Assembly: GCF_040196175.1 (NCBI RefSeq)
Contig: NZ_JBEFNF010000003.1
Coordinates: forward strand, 186,001-250,000
Length of the DNA: 64,000 nucleotides
Direction: 5' to 3'
Source of the DNA: Halospina sp040196175
Lineage (GTDB): Bacteria > Pseudomonadota > Gammaproteobacteria > Pseudomonadales > Oleiphilaceae
Shown piece after piece: positions 24,609-32,559 of the stretch. A program made the translations under genes and the position numbers. How positions within the stretch are numbered: position 1 is the first letter of the stretch; each line of letters starts with the position of its first letter. Under the pieces are notes generated by a model that had not been told where the DNA came from, made no database searches, and was given only the letters and a program-made list of their open reading frames with translations.

Positions 24609-25228
24609 TCACCCGTCTCCCGGAAGCCTTCAATCATGGTAAAGAGTTTCTGCCGCGCCCGGTGCAGGCTGACCCTGAGGTTAGCGGAGCTGAGCCCCAG
24701 TATCCGGCAGACATCGTCCGCCTCCATCTGCTGGATCTCGCGCATCATCAATACGGATCGCTGGGTTTCGGGCAGGGCTTCGAAGTGCTTATCGAGGCAT
24801 TCCTTGAGGGCTTCGTTGGACAGCAGCTCATCGGCGGATTCCGAGCCCCAGGGCGGAGTAGGTTGGGCCCAGCTGCCACCCTCATTGAATCGCCGCTCCA
24901 GCGATGGATCGAGCGGGGACTGGAAGTCCGTCAGTGTTTCCCGGTTACTCTTGCGCAGCCGGTTGCGTGCGCGGTTCGCCGTGATGGTACAGAGCCAGGT
25001 CTTGAGCGCCGAGCGCCCCTCGAAGCCATCAATGGCATCAATCACCGCCACCCAGGTTTCCTGAACGACATCCTCCGCCGTGGCCGGATCGAGCATGCTG
25101 CGCGCCGTTGCCAGCATGGAACCGGAAAAGCGCTGGACGGCCTCGTGGTAGGCGCTGGCGTCGCGCTGGCGAAGACGGCCAACCAAGTGCTGTTCTTCCG
25201 TTGCTGCCTGCTCCATGTCTTCGCTCAT
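24602..25228 (-). CDS. ECF sigma-70 family RNA polymerase sigma factor
   Basis: A 208-residue ECF sigma factor. Region 2 contains DVVQETWVAVIDAIDGFEGRSALKTWLCTITANRARNR-type sequence and region 4 contains LPETQRSVLMMREIQQMEADDVCRILGLSSANLRVSLHRARQKL. There is a linker of about 50 residues between them. ATG 25228 has a weak ribosome-binding site; an ATG at 25216 is an alternative. It is coupled to the zf-HC2/AhpD gene. No site of the common promoter form was found upstream of the sigma gene itself, so I see no evidence of autoregulation. Confidence 0.95.
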   Translation of the reverse strand: MSEDMEQAATEEQHLVGRLRQRDASAYHEAVQRFSGSMLATARSMLDPATAEDVVQETWVAVIDAIDGFEGRSALKTWLCTITANRARNRLRKSNRETLTDFQSPLDPSLERRFNEGGSWAQPTPPWGSESADELLSNEALKECLDKHFEALPETQRSVLMMREIQQMEADDVCRILGLSSANLRVSLHRARQKLFTMIEGFRETGEC

Positions 25229-25285
25229 TGCGGCCTGTCATGGTTGTGAATCATAACGGCCCTCCGGTGTATGAGCAAAAGCAGA

Positions 25286-25309
25286 TGCCGGATCCGTCCG
25301 GATCCGGCA
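25286..25309. terminator. Hairpin upstream of the sigma operon
   Basis: TGCCGGATCCG and its inverted copy around TC, an 11-base-pair palindrome in the 171-base gap between the AhpD-like gene and the sigma gene. A T run is lacking, so it may be a partial terminator for the upstream minus-strand gene or a protein site. The rest of the gap shows nothing I can name. Confidence 0.4.
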
Positions 25310-25399
25310 TGGACATGCTCAGCTCCCGCACACTGTGGACCGTCTTGAAGTAATCCTTAGCATCCGTTCCACGGATTCGGGCCGTCTCCACGGTCCTGG

Positions 25400-25951
25400 T
25401 TATGCACGCTTCCAGGCGAGTGCCTGGAATGGCTCATCTACCGGGGTTTCCGCTATATGGTTAACGTAGTTGCTGATGGTCTTCTGCGCGAGCCCGAGGA
25501 TGACTTCGAGCACCTGCTGCTGGCCATAGCCGGCCTTGAAGAACGCGGCCAAGTCCGTCTTTTCGACATTACCGCGTTTGGCGATGACCTGCTTTGTGAA
25601 TGTCCTCAGTGCTTCCAGTTTTTCATCCGGAAGAGGCGTTTCATCACGCAGTGCCTGGGAGATGTCATCCGACACACCCATCTGCTTGGCAATGGCGGTA
25701 TGGGCCGGCACGCAATAGGTGCACTCGTGCTCAACGTTGATGGTCTGCCAGACCACGGTGATCTCATCGTTATTGAGGCTGGTGTTGGTGAATAGCTCGT
25801 GCAGTGTACCGTAGGCCTTGAGCGTCTGCGGCGCCTCGGCGAGTACTGCATGCAGGTTCGGGATCATGCCCATGGATTTCTGCGAGCCTTCAAGAATGGG
25901 TTTGGCATCCGAGGGTGCGCTCTGGGTGTCGTGAAGCTGGAATGTGGTCAT
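25400..25951 (-). CDS. AhpD-like carboxymuconolactone decarboxylase family protein
   Basis: A 183-residue protein of the alkylhydroperoxidase fold with the redox motif C77-TY-C80 and H84 (CTYCVPAHT). The start at 25951 follows GGAGATC. The gene is divergent from a TetR regulator, with three matching operator-like repeats between them, one of which overlaps the promoter's -35 box. It is paralogous in fold to the AhpD half of the anti-sigma fusion at 23769. The likely role is peroxide or electrophile detoxification under TetR control (inference). Confidence 0.88.
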   Translation of the reverse strand: MTTFQLHDTQSAPSDAKPILEGSQKSMGMIPNLHAVLAEAPQTLKAYGTLHELFTNTSLNNDEITVVWQTINVEHECTYCVPAHTAIAKQMGVSDDISQALRDETPLPDEKLEALRTFTKQVIAKRGNVEKTDLAAFFKAGYGQQQVLEVILGLAQKTISNYVNHIAETPVDEPFQALAWKRA

Positions 25952-25982
25952 GGGATCTCCTGCCTTGTAATGACTGTGTAAT

Positions 25983-26000
25983 CTTGAGTAACCACTCAAG
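25983..26000. promoter_or_regulatory. TetR-type operator 1
   Basis: CTTGAGT-AACC-ACTCAAG, a perfect 7-base inverted repeat, between the divergent AhpD-like and TetR genes. It lies within the AhpD-like gene's leader, so binding there would block elongation. Confidence 0.65.
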
Positions 26001-26009
26001 AAAAGGAGA

Positions 26010-26038
26010 ACAATAACTGGTTTTGAGCGATCACTCAA
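26010..26038 (-). promoter_or_regulatory. Sigma-70-like promoter of the AhpD-like gene
   Basis: On the minus strand TTGAGT (26038-26033), 17 bases, TATTGT (26015-26010). The -35 box is the right arm of operator 2, so a bound TetR would exclude RNA polymerase. Confidence 0.6.
26023..26038. promoter_or_regulatory. TetR-type operator 2
   Basis: TTGAGC-GATC-ACTCAA, an inverted repeat with one mismatch between the arms, overlapping the AhpD-like promoter and upstream of the TetR promoter. Same half-sites and 4-base spacer as operators 1 and 3. Confidence 0.65.
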
Positions 26039-26040
26039 GT

Positions 26041-26061
26041 TATAATTGAGCGAAAACTCAA
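26041..26061 (+). promoter_or_regulatory. TetR-type operator 3 and -10 box of the tetR gene
   Basis: TATAAT at 26041-26046 is a consensus -10 box pointing at the regulator gene (-35 weak). TTGAGC-GAAA-ACTCAA follows at 26046-26061 over the expected start of transcription, as expected for autorepression. Confidence 0.6.
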
Positions 26062-26074
26062 AAAGCTTTCCATT

Positions 26075-26692
26075 ATGCCACGCACTGCGCGACACGATTA
26101 CGCCATATCGCTGGAGCGGGCCGCCCATCTTTTCTGGGAAAAGGGGTATCACGCCTGCTCGCTCAAGGACCTGGAAGCCACGCTGGATATGCGCCCGGGC
26201 AGCATCTATGCCGCCTTTGGGAGCAAGGAGCAGTTGTTCGAGGCAGCACTTATGACCTATTACCAGCAGCTCGTTCAGGGTATGGAGGAAGTGTTGGAGG
26301 CCCATGAACGGGTTCTGGAAGGTTTGTCCGCCTACCTCCGTCGCCTTGCAACAGAAGCGACAGGCAGCGCGGGGGCGCAGTCCGCGCCGGTGTCGGCCTG
26401 CATGATGGTGAAGACGCTGCTCGAGGTGACAGCGGATACACCCGGATTGAGTCACACTGTCAACCAGCTTTTTGATCGGATCGAAAGTGATCTGACCGCC
26501 CTGCTGGAAAGCGCCATGGATCAGGGTGAGCTGCCCCGTGGGAGCGACTGCGCGCGTCTGGCACGGCTCTGGCAAGCACAGATCATGGCACTGCGAACCT
26601 TCGCCCACCGTGAGGTGGATGCGGCGTCAGTTGAACAGCTTGCCGAAGACATGGTGGTGTTGCTCCGGAGCAGTTCCTGCCGCGAGGTGTAA
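26075..26692 (+). CDS. TetR family transcriptional regulator
   Basis: A 205-residue regulator. The N-terminal helix-turn-helix region contains AAHLFWEKGYHACSLKDLEATLDMRPGSIYAAFGSKEQLF, typical of TetR. The C-terminal ligand domain is closest by eye to the AcrR/YjdC-like group. ATG 26075 is the first start after the operators. It probably represses itself and the divergent AhpD-like gene through the three TTGAGY-N4-ACTCAA sites. Its stop codon overlaps the -35 element of an ECF-type promoter for the next gene. Confidence 0.93.
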   Translation: MPRTARHDYAISLERAAHLFWEKGYHACSLKDLEATLDMRPGSIYAAFGSKEQLFEAALMTYYQQLVQGMEEVLEAHERVLEGLSAYLRRLATEATGSAGAQSAPVSACMMVKTLLEVTADTPGLSHTVNQLFDRIESDLTALLESAMDQGELPRGSDCARLARLWQAQIMALRTFAHREVDAASVEQLAEDMVVLLRSSSCREV

Positions 26693-26715
26693 CGCGGCCC
26701 TGGCCCGAGCGTCCC
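26688..26715 (+). promoter_or_regulatory. ECF-type promoter of the YiiX-like gene
   Basis: TGTAAC, 16 bases, CGTCCC, 35 bases upstream of the ATG at 26751. The -35 element shares bases with the TetR stop codon. Confidence 0.65.
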
Positions 26716-26750
26716 AGCGGAAAAGGAGCGTCCCCGCTCAGGAGGTTTGC

Positions 26751-27512
26751 ATGCTGTTCCGCTGGTTATCTCGTTTACTCGCTGCTTACCTGTCACGGAA
26801 GGTGGTCACGCACTCGGTCAGTACCGCAACCTTTGAGGCGCTCAGTGCAGCCCTGCAACCGGCTGATGTACTGTTGGTGGAAGGTGATGCACGCATTAGT
26901 GTCGCCATTCGGTACCTGACCCAATCGACCTGGTCGCATGCGGCTCTCTATCTCGGGCCGGATGCCGGTCTGCCGGTCGCCAGTGACGGCGAACCGCATG
27001 TTCTGGTCGAGGCCGACCTTGAGGCGGGCATTCGAACGCTGCCACTGTCGTTCTACCGTCACATGCACACACGGGTGTGCCGGCCGGTTGGGCTGGACGA
27101 ACAGGATGTGCGGACGCTGACGACCCATGCCAGAAACCGGGTCGGGGACACCTATGATCTGAGGAATGTGGTGGACCTGGCACGCTACCTGTGCCCAACG
27201 CCGCCGGTGCCGACGCGCTATCGTCGTCAGATGCTGGCTCTGGGCAGTGGCGATCCGACCCGTGCCATCTGTTCAACGTTCATCGCTCAGAGCTTTCAGC
27301 ATATCCGGTATCCGATTCTCCCCCAGCGCATCCATGTCCCGTCCGATAACCCGAACTGTGAAGGATGTCGTGACGCCTATTATCGAATCCGTCATCACTC
27401 GCTGTTTGTACCGCGTGATTTCGATGCATCCCCCTATTTCGACATCATCAAATCGTCGATCCAGGCGGGTTTTGATCACCGGACAATGCCCTGGATTGAC
27501 GAAACCGAATGA
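26751..27512 (+). CDS. YiiX/YebB-like permuted papain-fold (NlpC/P60 superfamily) protein
   Basis: A 253-residue protein with an N-terminal hydrophobic stretch (about 3-16) and the permuted papain fold: DVLLVEGD, STWSHAALYLGP with the His, VLVEADLEAGIR, RVGDTYDLRNVVDLARYL and AICSTFIAQSF with the likely nucleophile Cys. Such proteins hydrolyse amide or ester bonds in cell envelope components. The start at 26751 has AGGAGG upstream; the frame is open through the TetR gene but that part is antisense-like noise. An ECF-type promoter places it in the sigma regulon. Confidence 0.82.
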   Translation: MLFRWLSRLLAAYLSRKVVTHSVSTATFEALSAALQPADVLLVEGDARISVAIRYLTQSTWSHAALYLGPDAGLPVASDGEPHVLVEADLEAGIRTLPLSFYRHMHTRVCRPVGLDEQDVRTLTTHARNRVGDTYDLRNVVDLARYLCPTPPVPTRYRRQMLALGSGDPTRAICSTFIAQSFQHIRYPILPQRIHVPSDNPNCEGCRDAYYRIRHHSLFVPRDFDASPYFDIIKSSIQAGFDHRTMPWIDETE

Positions 27513-27626
27513 GGCCAGCCCTTGCTCATATTTTCAACGGTTATCCGGGGTGAGCAGTCTTGCGGGTATTGAGAGCTGTCACCCAGCGCCAACGACCATG
27601 ACACAAGGGCCGCATTAAAGGCCTGC

Positions 27627-28082
27627 TCAACGCCTGGGAGTAAGCAGGCGACTGCCGCCCCAGAGCGCGAGGCCGAACAGAATATGGGGAATGAAAGAAG
27701 CGGGAATCAGCTTCATGCTGATCGCCGTACCCGCGATCCCCCAGCCGAACAACGGAAAGAAAACGAACAGAACCCCCAGCCAGAGCACGCCCGCAAGGGC
27801 CAGAGCTGACTTCAGGGATCTTGGATTGAGGACGATCACATAGACGAGGGTCCAGGCCATCACATAAGCGAGATGGAACAGTAAACCAACCGGCATCGGA
27901 AGGTCCGTGCCGAGTACCATCTCGGCGAATTCCAGGCTGGGCGGCGCCGGCATGGGCGAGAGCCCCAGATTGAACATTGGCACCATGAAAAACGATGGGA
28001 TGATGGCCGCGATCAGCCCGACCTCCACCGTGCGAGGCCATGAAATGCCTGCTGCCTGCGTTGTATTTGTGGCGGTCGCCAT
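27627..28082 (-). CDS. Hypothetical four-helix membrane protein
   Basis: A 151-residue protein with four hydrophobic segments (about 19-42, 66-86, 92-113 and 123-145) and a Met/Pro-rich loop after the first. I do not recognise the family. It is divergent from the DedA-reductase fusion, and each has its own ECF-type promoter in the 187-base gap, so it is likely part of the same response. The start at 28082 has GGAGG upstream. Confidence 0.75.
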   Translation of the reverse strand: MATATNTTQAAGISWPRTVEVGLIAAIIPSFFMVPMFNLGLSPMPAPPSLEFAEMVLGTDLPMPVGLLFHLAYVMAWTLVYVIVLNPRSLKSALALAGVLWLGVLFVFFPLFGWGIAGTAISMKLIPASFIPHILFGLALWGGSRLLTPRR

Positions 28083-28122
28083 GAAGCACCTCCTTGAGTT
28101 TGTTGGTGGGCGTTCAGGGAGA

Positions 28123-28150
28123 CAGACACAGCAAAGTATGGACTGTTACA
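28123..28150 (-). promoter_or_regulatory. ECF-type promoter of the four-helix membrane protein gene
   Basis: On the minus strand TGTAAC (28150-28145), 16 bases, TGTCTG (28128-28123); the gene starts at 28082. Confidence 0.65.
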
Positions 28151-28203
28151 CGGATACTGGCTGTTCCAATCCCCTCCCCCGGTGTCCAAACTGGTGCGGT
28201 CGC

Positions 28204-28231
28204 TGTAACGTAAGCCATCCGGTGACGTCTC
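28204..28231 (+). promoter_or_regulatory. ECF-type promoter of the DedA-reductase fusion
   Basis: TGTAAC, 16 bases, CGTCTC; the ATG at 28270 follows 38 bases later. It is back to back with the promoter at 28123-28150. Confidence 0.7.
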
Positions 28232-28269
28232 AACGCAAGTGAGCCATTCACAACCAGAAGGATTCCGGA

Positions 28270-30420
28270 ATGAGCAACAGTAAAAAGATCGTTTTAGGCG
28301 TCATCGCGTTGCTGGTGGGTGCCTTTTTCCTGTTTGACCTGGGCCGCTTTCTTGAACTGTCGGTCCTCAAGGCGCAACAGGAGCAACTGAGCGAGTTGAT
28401 TGAGAGTAATCTGTTGCTCAGCCTCGCCGTGTTATTCGTCGTCTATGTGGCTGTCACGGCACTCTCCCTGCCTGGCGCTGCCGTCATGACGCTGGCCGGC
28501 GGCGCCCTGTTCGGGCTGGGCTGGGGTCTACTGGTGATTTCGTTTGCCTCCACGGTTGGAGCCACGCTGGCCTTCCTGGTGGCCCGCTTCCTGTTCCGTG
28601 ACACGCTCAAGGCCCGTTACGCGACCTATCTGAAAAAGATTGATGACGGCATCCAGCGCGACGGCGCCTTTTACCTCGCCACCCTGCGCCTGATCCCGGT
28701 GTTTCCGTTCTTCGTGATCAACATTGTGTTGGGTCTGACCGGTATGAAGACCTGGACCTTCTACTGGGTCAGCCAGCTGGCCATGCTGCCGGGCACCGCC
28801 GTCTACGTGAACGCCGGCACTCAGCTCGCGCAGATCGAGCGCATGAGCGACATTGTCTCGCCGGAACTGCTTCTGTCTTTTGTGTTGCTGGGCGTCTTCC
28901 CGCTCATCGCCAAATTCGTGGTGGGTCGCGTCCAGAAAAAGCGCCTCTATGCGGATTTCGACAAACCCGAGCACTTTGACTACAACATGGTCGTGATCGG
29001 GGGCGGGAGCGCCGGGCTGGTCTCCGCCTACATCGGGGCCACCGTGAACGCTAAGGTGGCGCTGGTGGAGCGTGGGAAGATGGGCGGTGATTGCCTCAAT
29101 ACCGGCTGCGTGCCTTCCAAGGCACTGATCCGCTCAGGCAAGGTTGCCCAGATGATGCGCCAAGCGGACCGTTACGGGCTGGACGCCAGCGAGCCGAAGG
29201 TGCCCTTCGCCAATGTGATGAAGCGGATTCACAGCGTGATTCAAACCATCGAGCCCAATGATTCCGTGGAGCGGTTTACCAGCCTGGGCGTGGACTGCAT
29301 CCAGGGCTCAGCACGCTTCGTGACGCCCTGGGAAATTGAGTTGGACGAGGACGGCGCCAAACGCCGCATCACCAGCCGGACTGTGGTCATCGCCACTGGT
29401 GGTAAGCCGTTCGTGCCACCGATTCCGGGCGTGGAGGACGTCGATCCACTGACCTCGGAAAACCTCTGGGAGATCGAGGAGCAGCCGGGGCGCCTGGTGG
29501 TGCTCGGGGGCGGCCCCATCGGCTCCGAACTCAGCCAGGCGTTTGCGAGGCTGGGTACGATGGTCACGCAGATTGAGCAGGGGGATCGGCTCCTGCCCCG
29601 CGAGGATACCGACGTCTCGGAACTGGTCCTCGACCGCTTCCGCGAGGAAGGCGCGGACGTCCGTCTGGGCCACAAGGCCAGCCGTTTCGCGGTCGAGGAC
29701 GGCGAGCGCGTGGTCTATTGCGAACACGGCGGCGAGACGGTGCGAATTCCGTTTGACCGGGTCCTGGTGGCCGTGGGGCGCAAGGGCAATACCGAAGGTC
29801 TGGGTCTTGAGGCCCTGAACATCGAGCCCGGTCCTCAAGGCACGGTTCCCACCAATGAAGACCTGAGTGTGGTCTATCCCAACATCTTCGCCTGCGGCGA
29901 CGTGGCCGGGCCCTACCAGTTCACCCACATGGCCGCCCACCAGGCCTGGCACGCGGCGGTGAACGCGCTCTTCGGGCAGTTCAAGCGCTTCCGTGTGGAT
30001 TACTCGGTCACGCCCTGGGTAACTTTCACCTCACCGGAGGTAGGCCGGGTAGGCCTCAATGAGGCGGAAGCCCGGGAACAGGGCATCGATTATGAGGTCA
30101 CCACCTATGGCCTGGACGACCTGGACCGCGCCATTGCCGAGAGCGAAGACCACGGTTTCATCAAGGTCATCACGCCGCGCGGCAAGGACAGGATCCTGGG
30201 CGCGACGGTGGCCGGGGAGCACGGCGGTGAACTGCTCACTGAGTTCATCCTGGCCATGAAGCACGGGATCGGCCTGAACAAGATTCTGGGCACCATCCAC
30301 CCCTACCCGACCTGGAACGAGAGCGTTAAGTTCGCGGCGGGCGAGTGGAAGAAAGCCCATGCGCCGCAGAAGGTGATCCAGTGGCTGGGGCGCTATCACC
30401 GTCGGCGTCTGAAAAGCTGA
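28270..30420 (+). CDS. DedA/VTT membrane domain fused to a mercuric-reductase-like flavoprotein disulfide reductase
   Basis: A 716-residue fusion. Residues about 1-220 are a TVP38/TMEM64 (VTT, SNARE-associated) membrane domain with FGLGWGLLVISFASTVGATLAFL and RLIPVFPFFVIN. Residues about 235-716 are a pyridine nucleotide-disulfide oxidoreductase: the FAD motif VIGGGSAGLVSAY, the redox disulfide GGDCLNTGCVPSK (C near 274 and 279), the NAD motif VLGGGPIGSELSQ and a dimerisation domain. It lacks a MerA-type Cys pair at the C-terminus (ends GRYHRRRLKS), so mercury reduction is not supported. This architecture is seen in other proteobacteria and usually annotated as mercuric reductase. It is the last ECF-promoter gene found here. 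Confidence 0.93.
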   Translation: MSNSKKIVLGVIALLVGAFFLFDLGRFLELSVLKAQQEQLSELIESNLLLSLAVLFVVYVAVTALSLPGAAVMTLAGGALFGLGWGLLVISFASTVGATLAFLVARFLFRDTLKARYATYLKKIDDGIQRDGAFYLATLRLIPVFPFFVINIVLGLTGMKTWTFYWVSQLAMLPGTAVYVNAGTQLAQIERMSDIVSPELLLSFVLLGVFPLIAKFVVGRVQKKRLYADFDKPEHFDYNMVVIGGGSAGLVSAYIGATVNAKVALVERGKMGGDCLNTGCVPSKALIRSGKVAQMMRQADRYGLDASEPKVPFANVMKRIHSVIQTIEPNDSVERFTSLGVDCIQGSARFVTPWEIELDEDGAKRRITSRTVVIATGGKPFVPPIPGVEDVDPLTSENLWEIEEQPGRLVVLGGGPIGSELSQAFARLGTMVTQIEQGDRLLPREDTDVSELVLDRFREEGADVRLGHKASRFAVEDGERVVYCEHGGETVRIPFDRVLVAVGRKGNTEGLGLEALNIEPGPQGTVPTNEDLSVVYPNIFACGDVAGPYQFTHMAAHQAWHAAVNALFGQFKRFRVDYSVTPWVTFTSPEVGRVGLNEAEAREQGIDYEVTTYGLDDLDRAIAESEDHGFIKVITPRGKDRILGATVAGEHGGELLTEFILAMKHGIGLNKILGTIHPYPTWNESVKFAAGEWKKAHAPQKVIQWLGRYHRRRLKS

Positions 30421-30444
30421 ATCCCCTAGCCTGGATGCATGATG

Positions 30445-30473
30445 GCCGCCTGGAAGGGGTGCGTTCAGGCGGC
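30445..30473. terminator. Hairpin between the converging reductase and phosphorylase genes
   Basis: GCCGCCTG (30445-30452) and CAGGCGGC (30466-30473) with a 13-base loop, in the 58-base gap between converging genes. Without a clear T run. Confidence 0.5.
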
Positions 30474-30478
30474 TGCGG

Positions 30479-31276
30479 TTAAAGAGGAAGAAGCCGCTGG
30501 GCGGCCCGTTCGATAAGCGCTAGTGCATCGTTCACGCCGTTGCCGTCTCCTTTCTCGAAATCACCTTCCTGGCCCATCTGGTTGGTCACGTGCGCGAAGC
30601 AAAGCACTGAACACGCCCGAGCTTCGGCGAAGGCATACAGTGCCGCTGCCTCCATCTCGACGGCCAGCAAGCCTTGCTCCCGGTGGTGGTCGATCGCGGT
30701 TTCGGTTTCACGGAAAGGGGCATCCGTGGTCCAGCTTGCTCCGGTTATTACTGGGGCGGGAAGCACGCCCGAGCCTTCCTCAAATGCGGTTACCAGATTG
30801 GCAGGCGCGTGGCTGTAATCGGAGGGTGGGCAGTAATGATAACTCGTCCCCTCATCCCGAAGCGCCCGGTTGATCAGGACAAAATAGGGCGGTTGCTGCA
30901 CCGGCGTAAGCTGGCCTGCCGAGGTCAGACTCAGTAGAAGCCGACAACCGCAGGCGAAGAGCTCCTCTGCCACCAGAACGGCGAAAGCGGACCCTACGGC
31001 ACATCCGACGATGCCCACCTCCCGGTCTCCCAGCGAGATCACGTCGAGTTCGGTGTGATAACAGACCCAGTCTGTGTGACGTCGGGTCAGCCCTGCGGCG
31101 CGTTTGCTGCGCACAATGTCGCCGTCCGGATCGAGAATGCATACCTCAGGCACTGGTGAGGTCGATGCCTGTTTCTGGCGGCGTGCTTCTCGCAGGAGGC
31201 TTTCTGGCGTGAAAGCGGAGGGCTCGTGCCAATGCTTATCGCGAAGAATCGGCGGTAATTGGTTGGACTCTGTCAT
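30479..31276 (-). CDS. Nucleoside phosphorylase (uridine phosphorylase-like)
   Basis: A 265-residue member of the PNP/UDP phosphorylase family. The core is GIVGCAVGSAFAVLVAEEL and SLTSAGQL, and LLAVEMEAAALYAFAEA contains the ribose-binding Met-Glu motif. It is likely to cleave a nucleoside with phosphate, with uridine or a purine nucleoside as the candidate. ATG 31276 follows AAAGGTG; the frame continues upstream without similarity. No partner gene is adjacent, and it borders a decayed region. Confidence 0.88.
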   Translation of the reverse strand: MTESNQLPPILRDKHWHEPSAFTPESLLREARRQKQASTSPVPEVCILDPDGDIVRSKRAAGLTRRHTDWVCYHTELDVISLGDREVGIVGCAVGSAFAVLVAEELFACGCRLLLSLTSAGQLTPVQQPPYFVLINRALRDEGTSYHYCPPSDYSHAPANLVTAFEEGSGVLPAPVITGASWTTDAPFRETETAIDHHREQGLLAVEMEAAALYAFAEARACSVLCFAHVTNQMGQEGDFEKGDGNGVNDALALIERAAQRLLPL

Positions 31277-31473
31277 AATCACCTTTGTCTTGGCCTGTAT
31301 GTTCGGCAACTTGTTGGATCTGTCGGAGCAAGTATAGTCGAGTGCCTTCCATGCTCGCCCTCGAACCGTCGGAATGGCTCCGTCCGGGGGCGCAGGTCGA
31401 GCTCGAACATCCAAACGCTGACCGCCTGTTCCTAACACCATCGCCAGTGGAGAGAACCATCCTGAGGTACTCA

Positions 31474-32407
31474 TTATTGCGTCTCCTGATGTGGGTCATT
31501 CTGCTTCAAGAGCCTCGTCCGTGGTCTGTTGCCAGAACTGGCGGAAGCGTTGGGGGTGGAAGCCATCCCACTGATGTCTGCCTCGAGCGCCTCATTTTGC
31601 ACCAAGCCCTTCCTGAATGACTCATCGACAGGCTGTATTGTTCCCAGGAGCACTCCCAGGATCATACCCCGGTGTACGGTATTCGCGCCCGGGTTCGTCG
31701 CCGGTAATGGTCGGCTTCCAGAGCGTTGGGGCCGTGTCGGTGATGACCCGGGTCAGGGCGTCACCGTTGATCAGCCTGAGGCGCATCGGGATGAAGACGG
31801 CCAACCCGGTACTGACCAGCTCGGAGCGATGGGTCAGCTGCTGGTGGGTCATGGCCATGCCAGTGGCGTAGGCCTAAAACCACTTTCGGAGGTAGGTCTC
31901 CCTATAGGGATCCGGGATGGCGCCGGGCGTGGTCATGAAGCCGATGAAATCAGAAAGGAAACCTGTCTGGCTGTACCCGCCATGCTGGGTAACGGAGCGC
32001 ATCAGCAGGCGCAGGAGATCCGCCCCCAGTGTGTTCTCGCCGGCCTCTAGCCCGTGGTGGTAATGGTAGCGTTTGGATTCACCTGCAGCGGCATTGCCGT
32101 GGGCCTGTTCCCGGGCGTCGGTGGTAAACCCGAAATGACTGTAGGACGTCCGGTAGAAGCGGGCGTGTTCCTGGAGGATGTCATAGGGTCTGGAGAGCGT
32201 CGTGGCGCTGTCGGTGTCGGGTTGATAGCGGGCCCCCACCAGGAAGGAGCTCGGGTGCGGGTGCGGTGGGGCTTGGTAGCCCCTGATGCCGTCTGGAAAG
32301 TCCCGTTTCAGCTCGTCATCGGTGTAATACCAGTGTGAGGGCATTCCAAGGGCATCCCCCACGAACGCGCCCCAGAGCGCGTTTTCAATTCTTTCTCGGA
32401 GCATCAT
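31474..32407 (-). pseudogene. Decayed ADP-ribosylglycohydrolase gene
   Basis: The 5' part (from ATG 32407) reads as a clear ADP-ribosylglycohydrolase N-terminus: LWGAFVGDALGMPSHWYY, then a His-rich segment, up to YLRKWF and an in-frame TAG at 31876-31874. In the same frame it resumes as GMAMTHQQLTHRSE, a pattern found further along in the family, so an internal stretch is missing. A one-base frameshift near 31690 moves to another frame with ANTVHRGMILGVLLGT, the family's late DDxxARG-like region, ending at 31474. The stop, deletion and frameshift together indicate a dead gene. Confidence 0.75.
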
Positions 32408-32559
32408 TGAACTCCTCAAGCTGGCACGAACAGCTTTAGACGTTTCGGATCACGGAGTGTTACACAAGAAGCTTGTGCTGTGCCCTTCTCGACAAGATCG
32501 CAATGTTGATCTGTTGGGCTTGAATTTGGTTTTGAGTGCCAACGGGGTTGTGAGGTTAC

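Noticed and set aside
28270..30420. Calling the DedA fusion a mercuric reductase (merA)
   Set aside because: The C-terminal Cys pair of MerA and any mer gene neighbour are missing; only the general disulfide reductase motifs are present.
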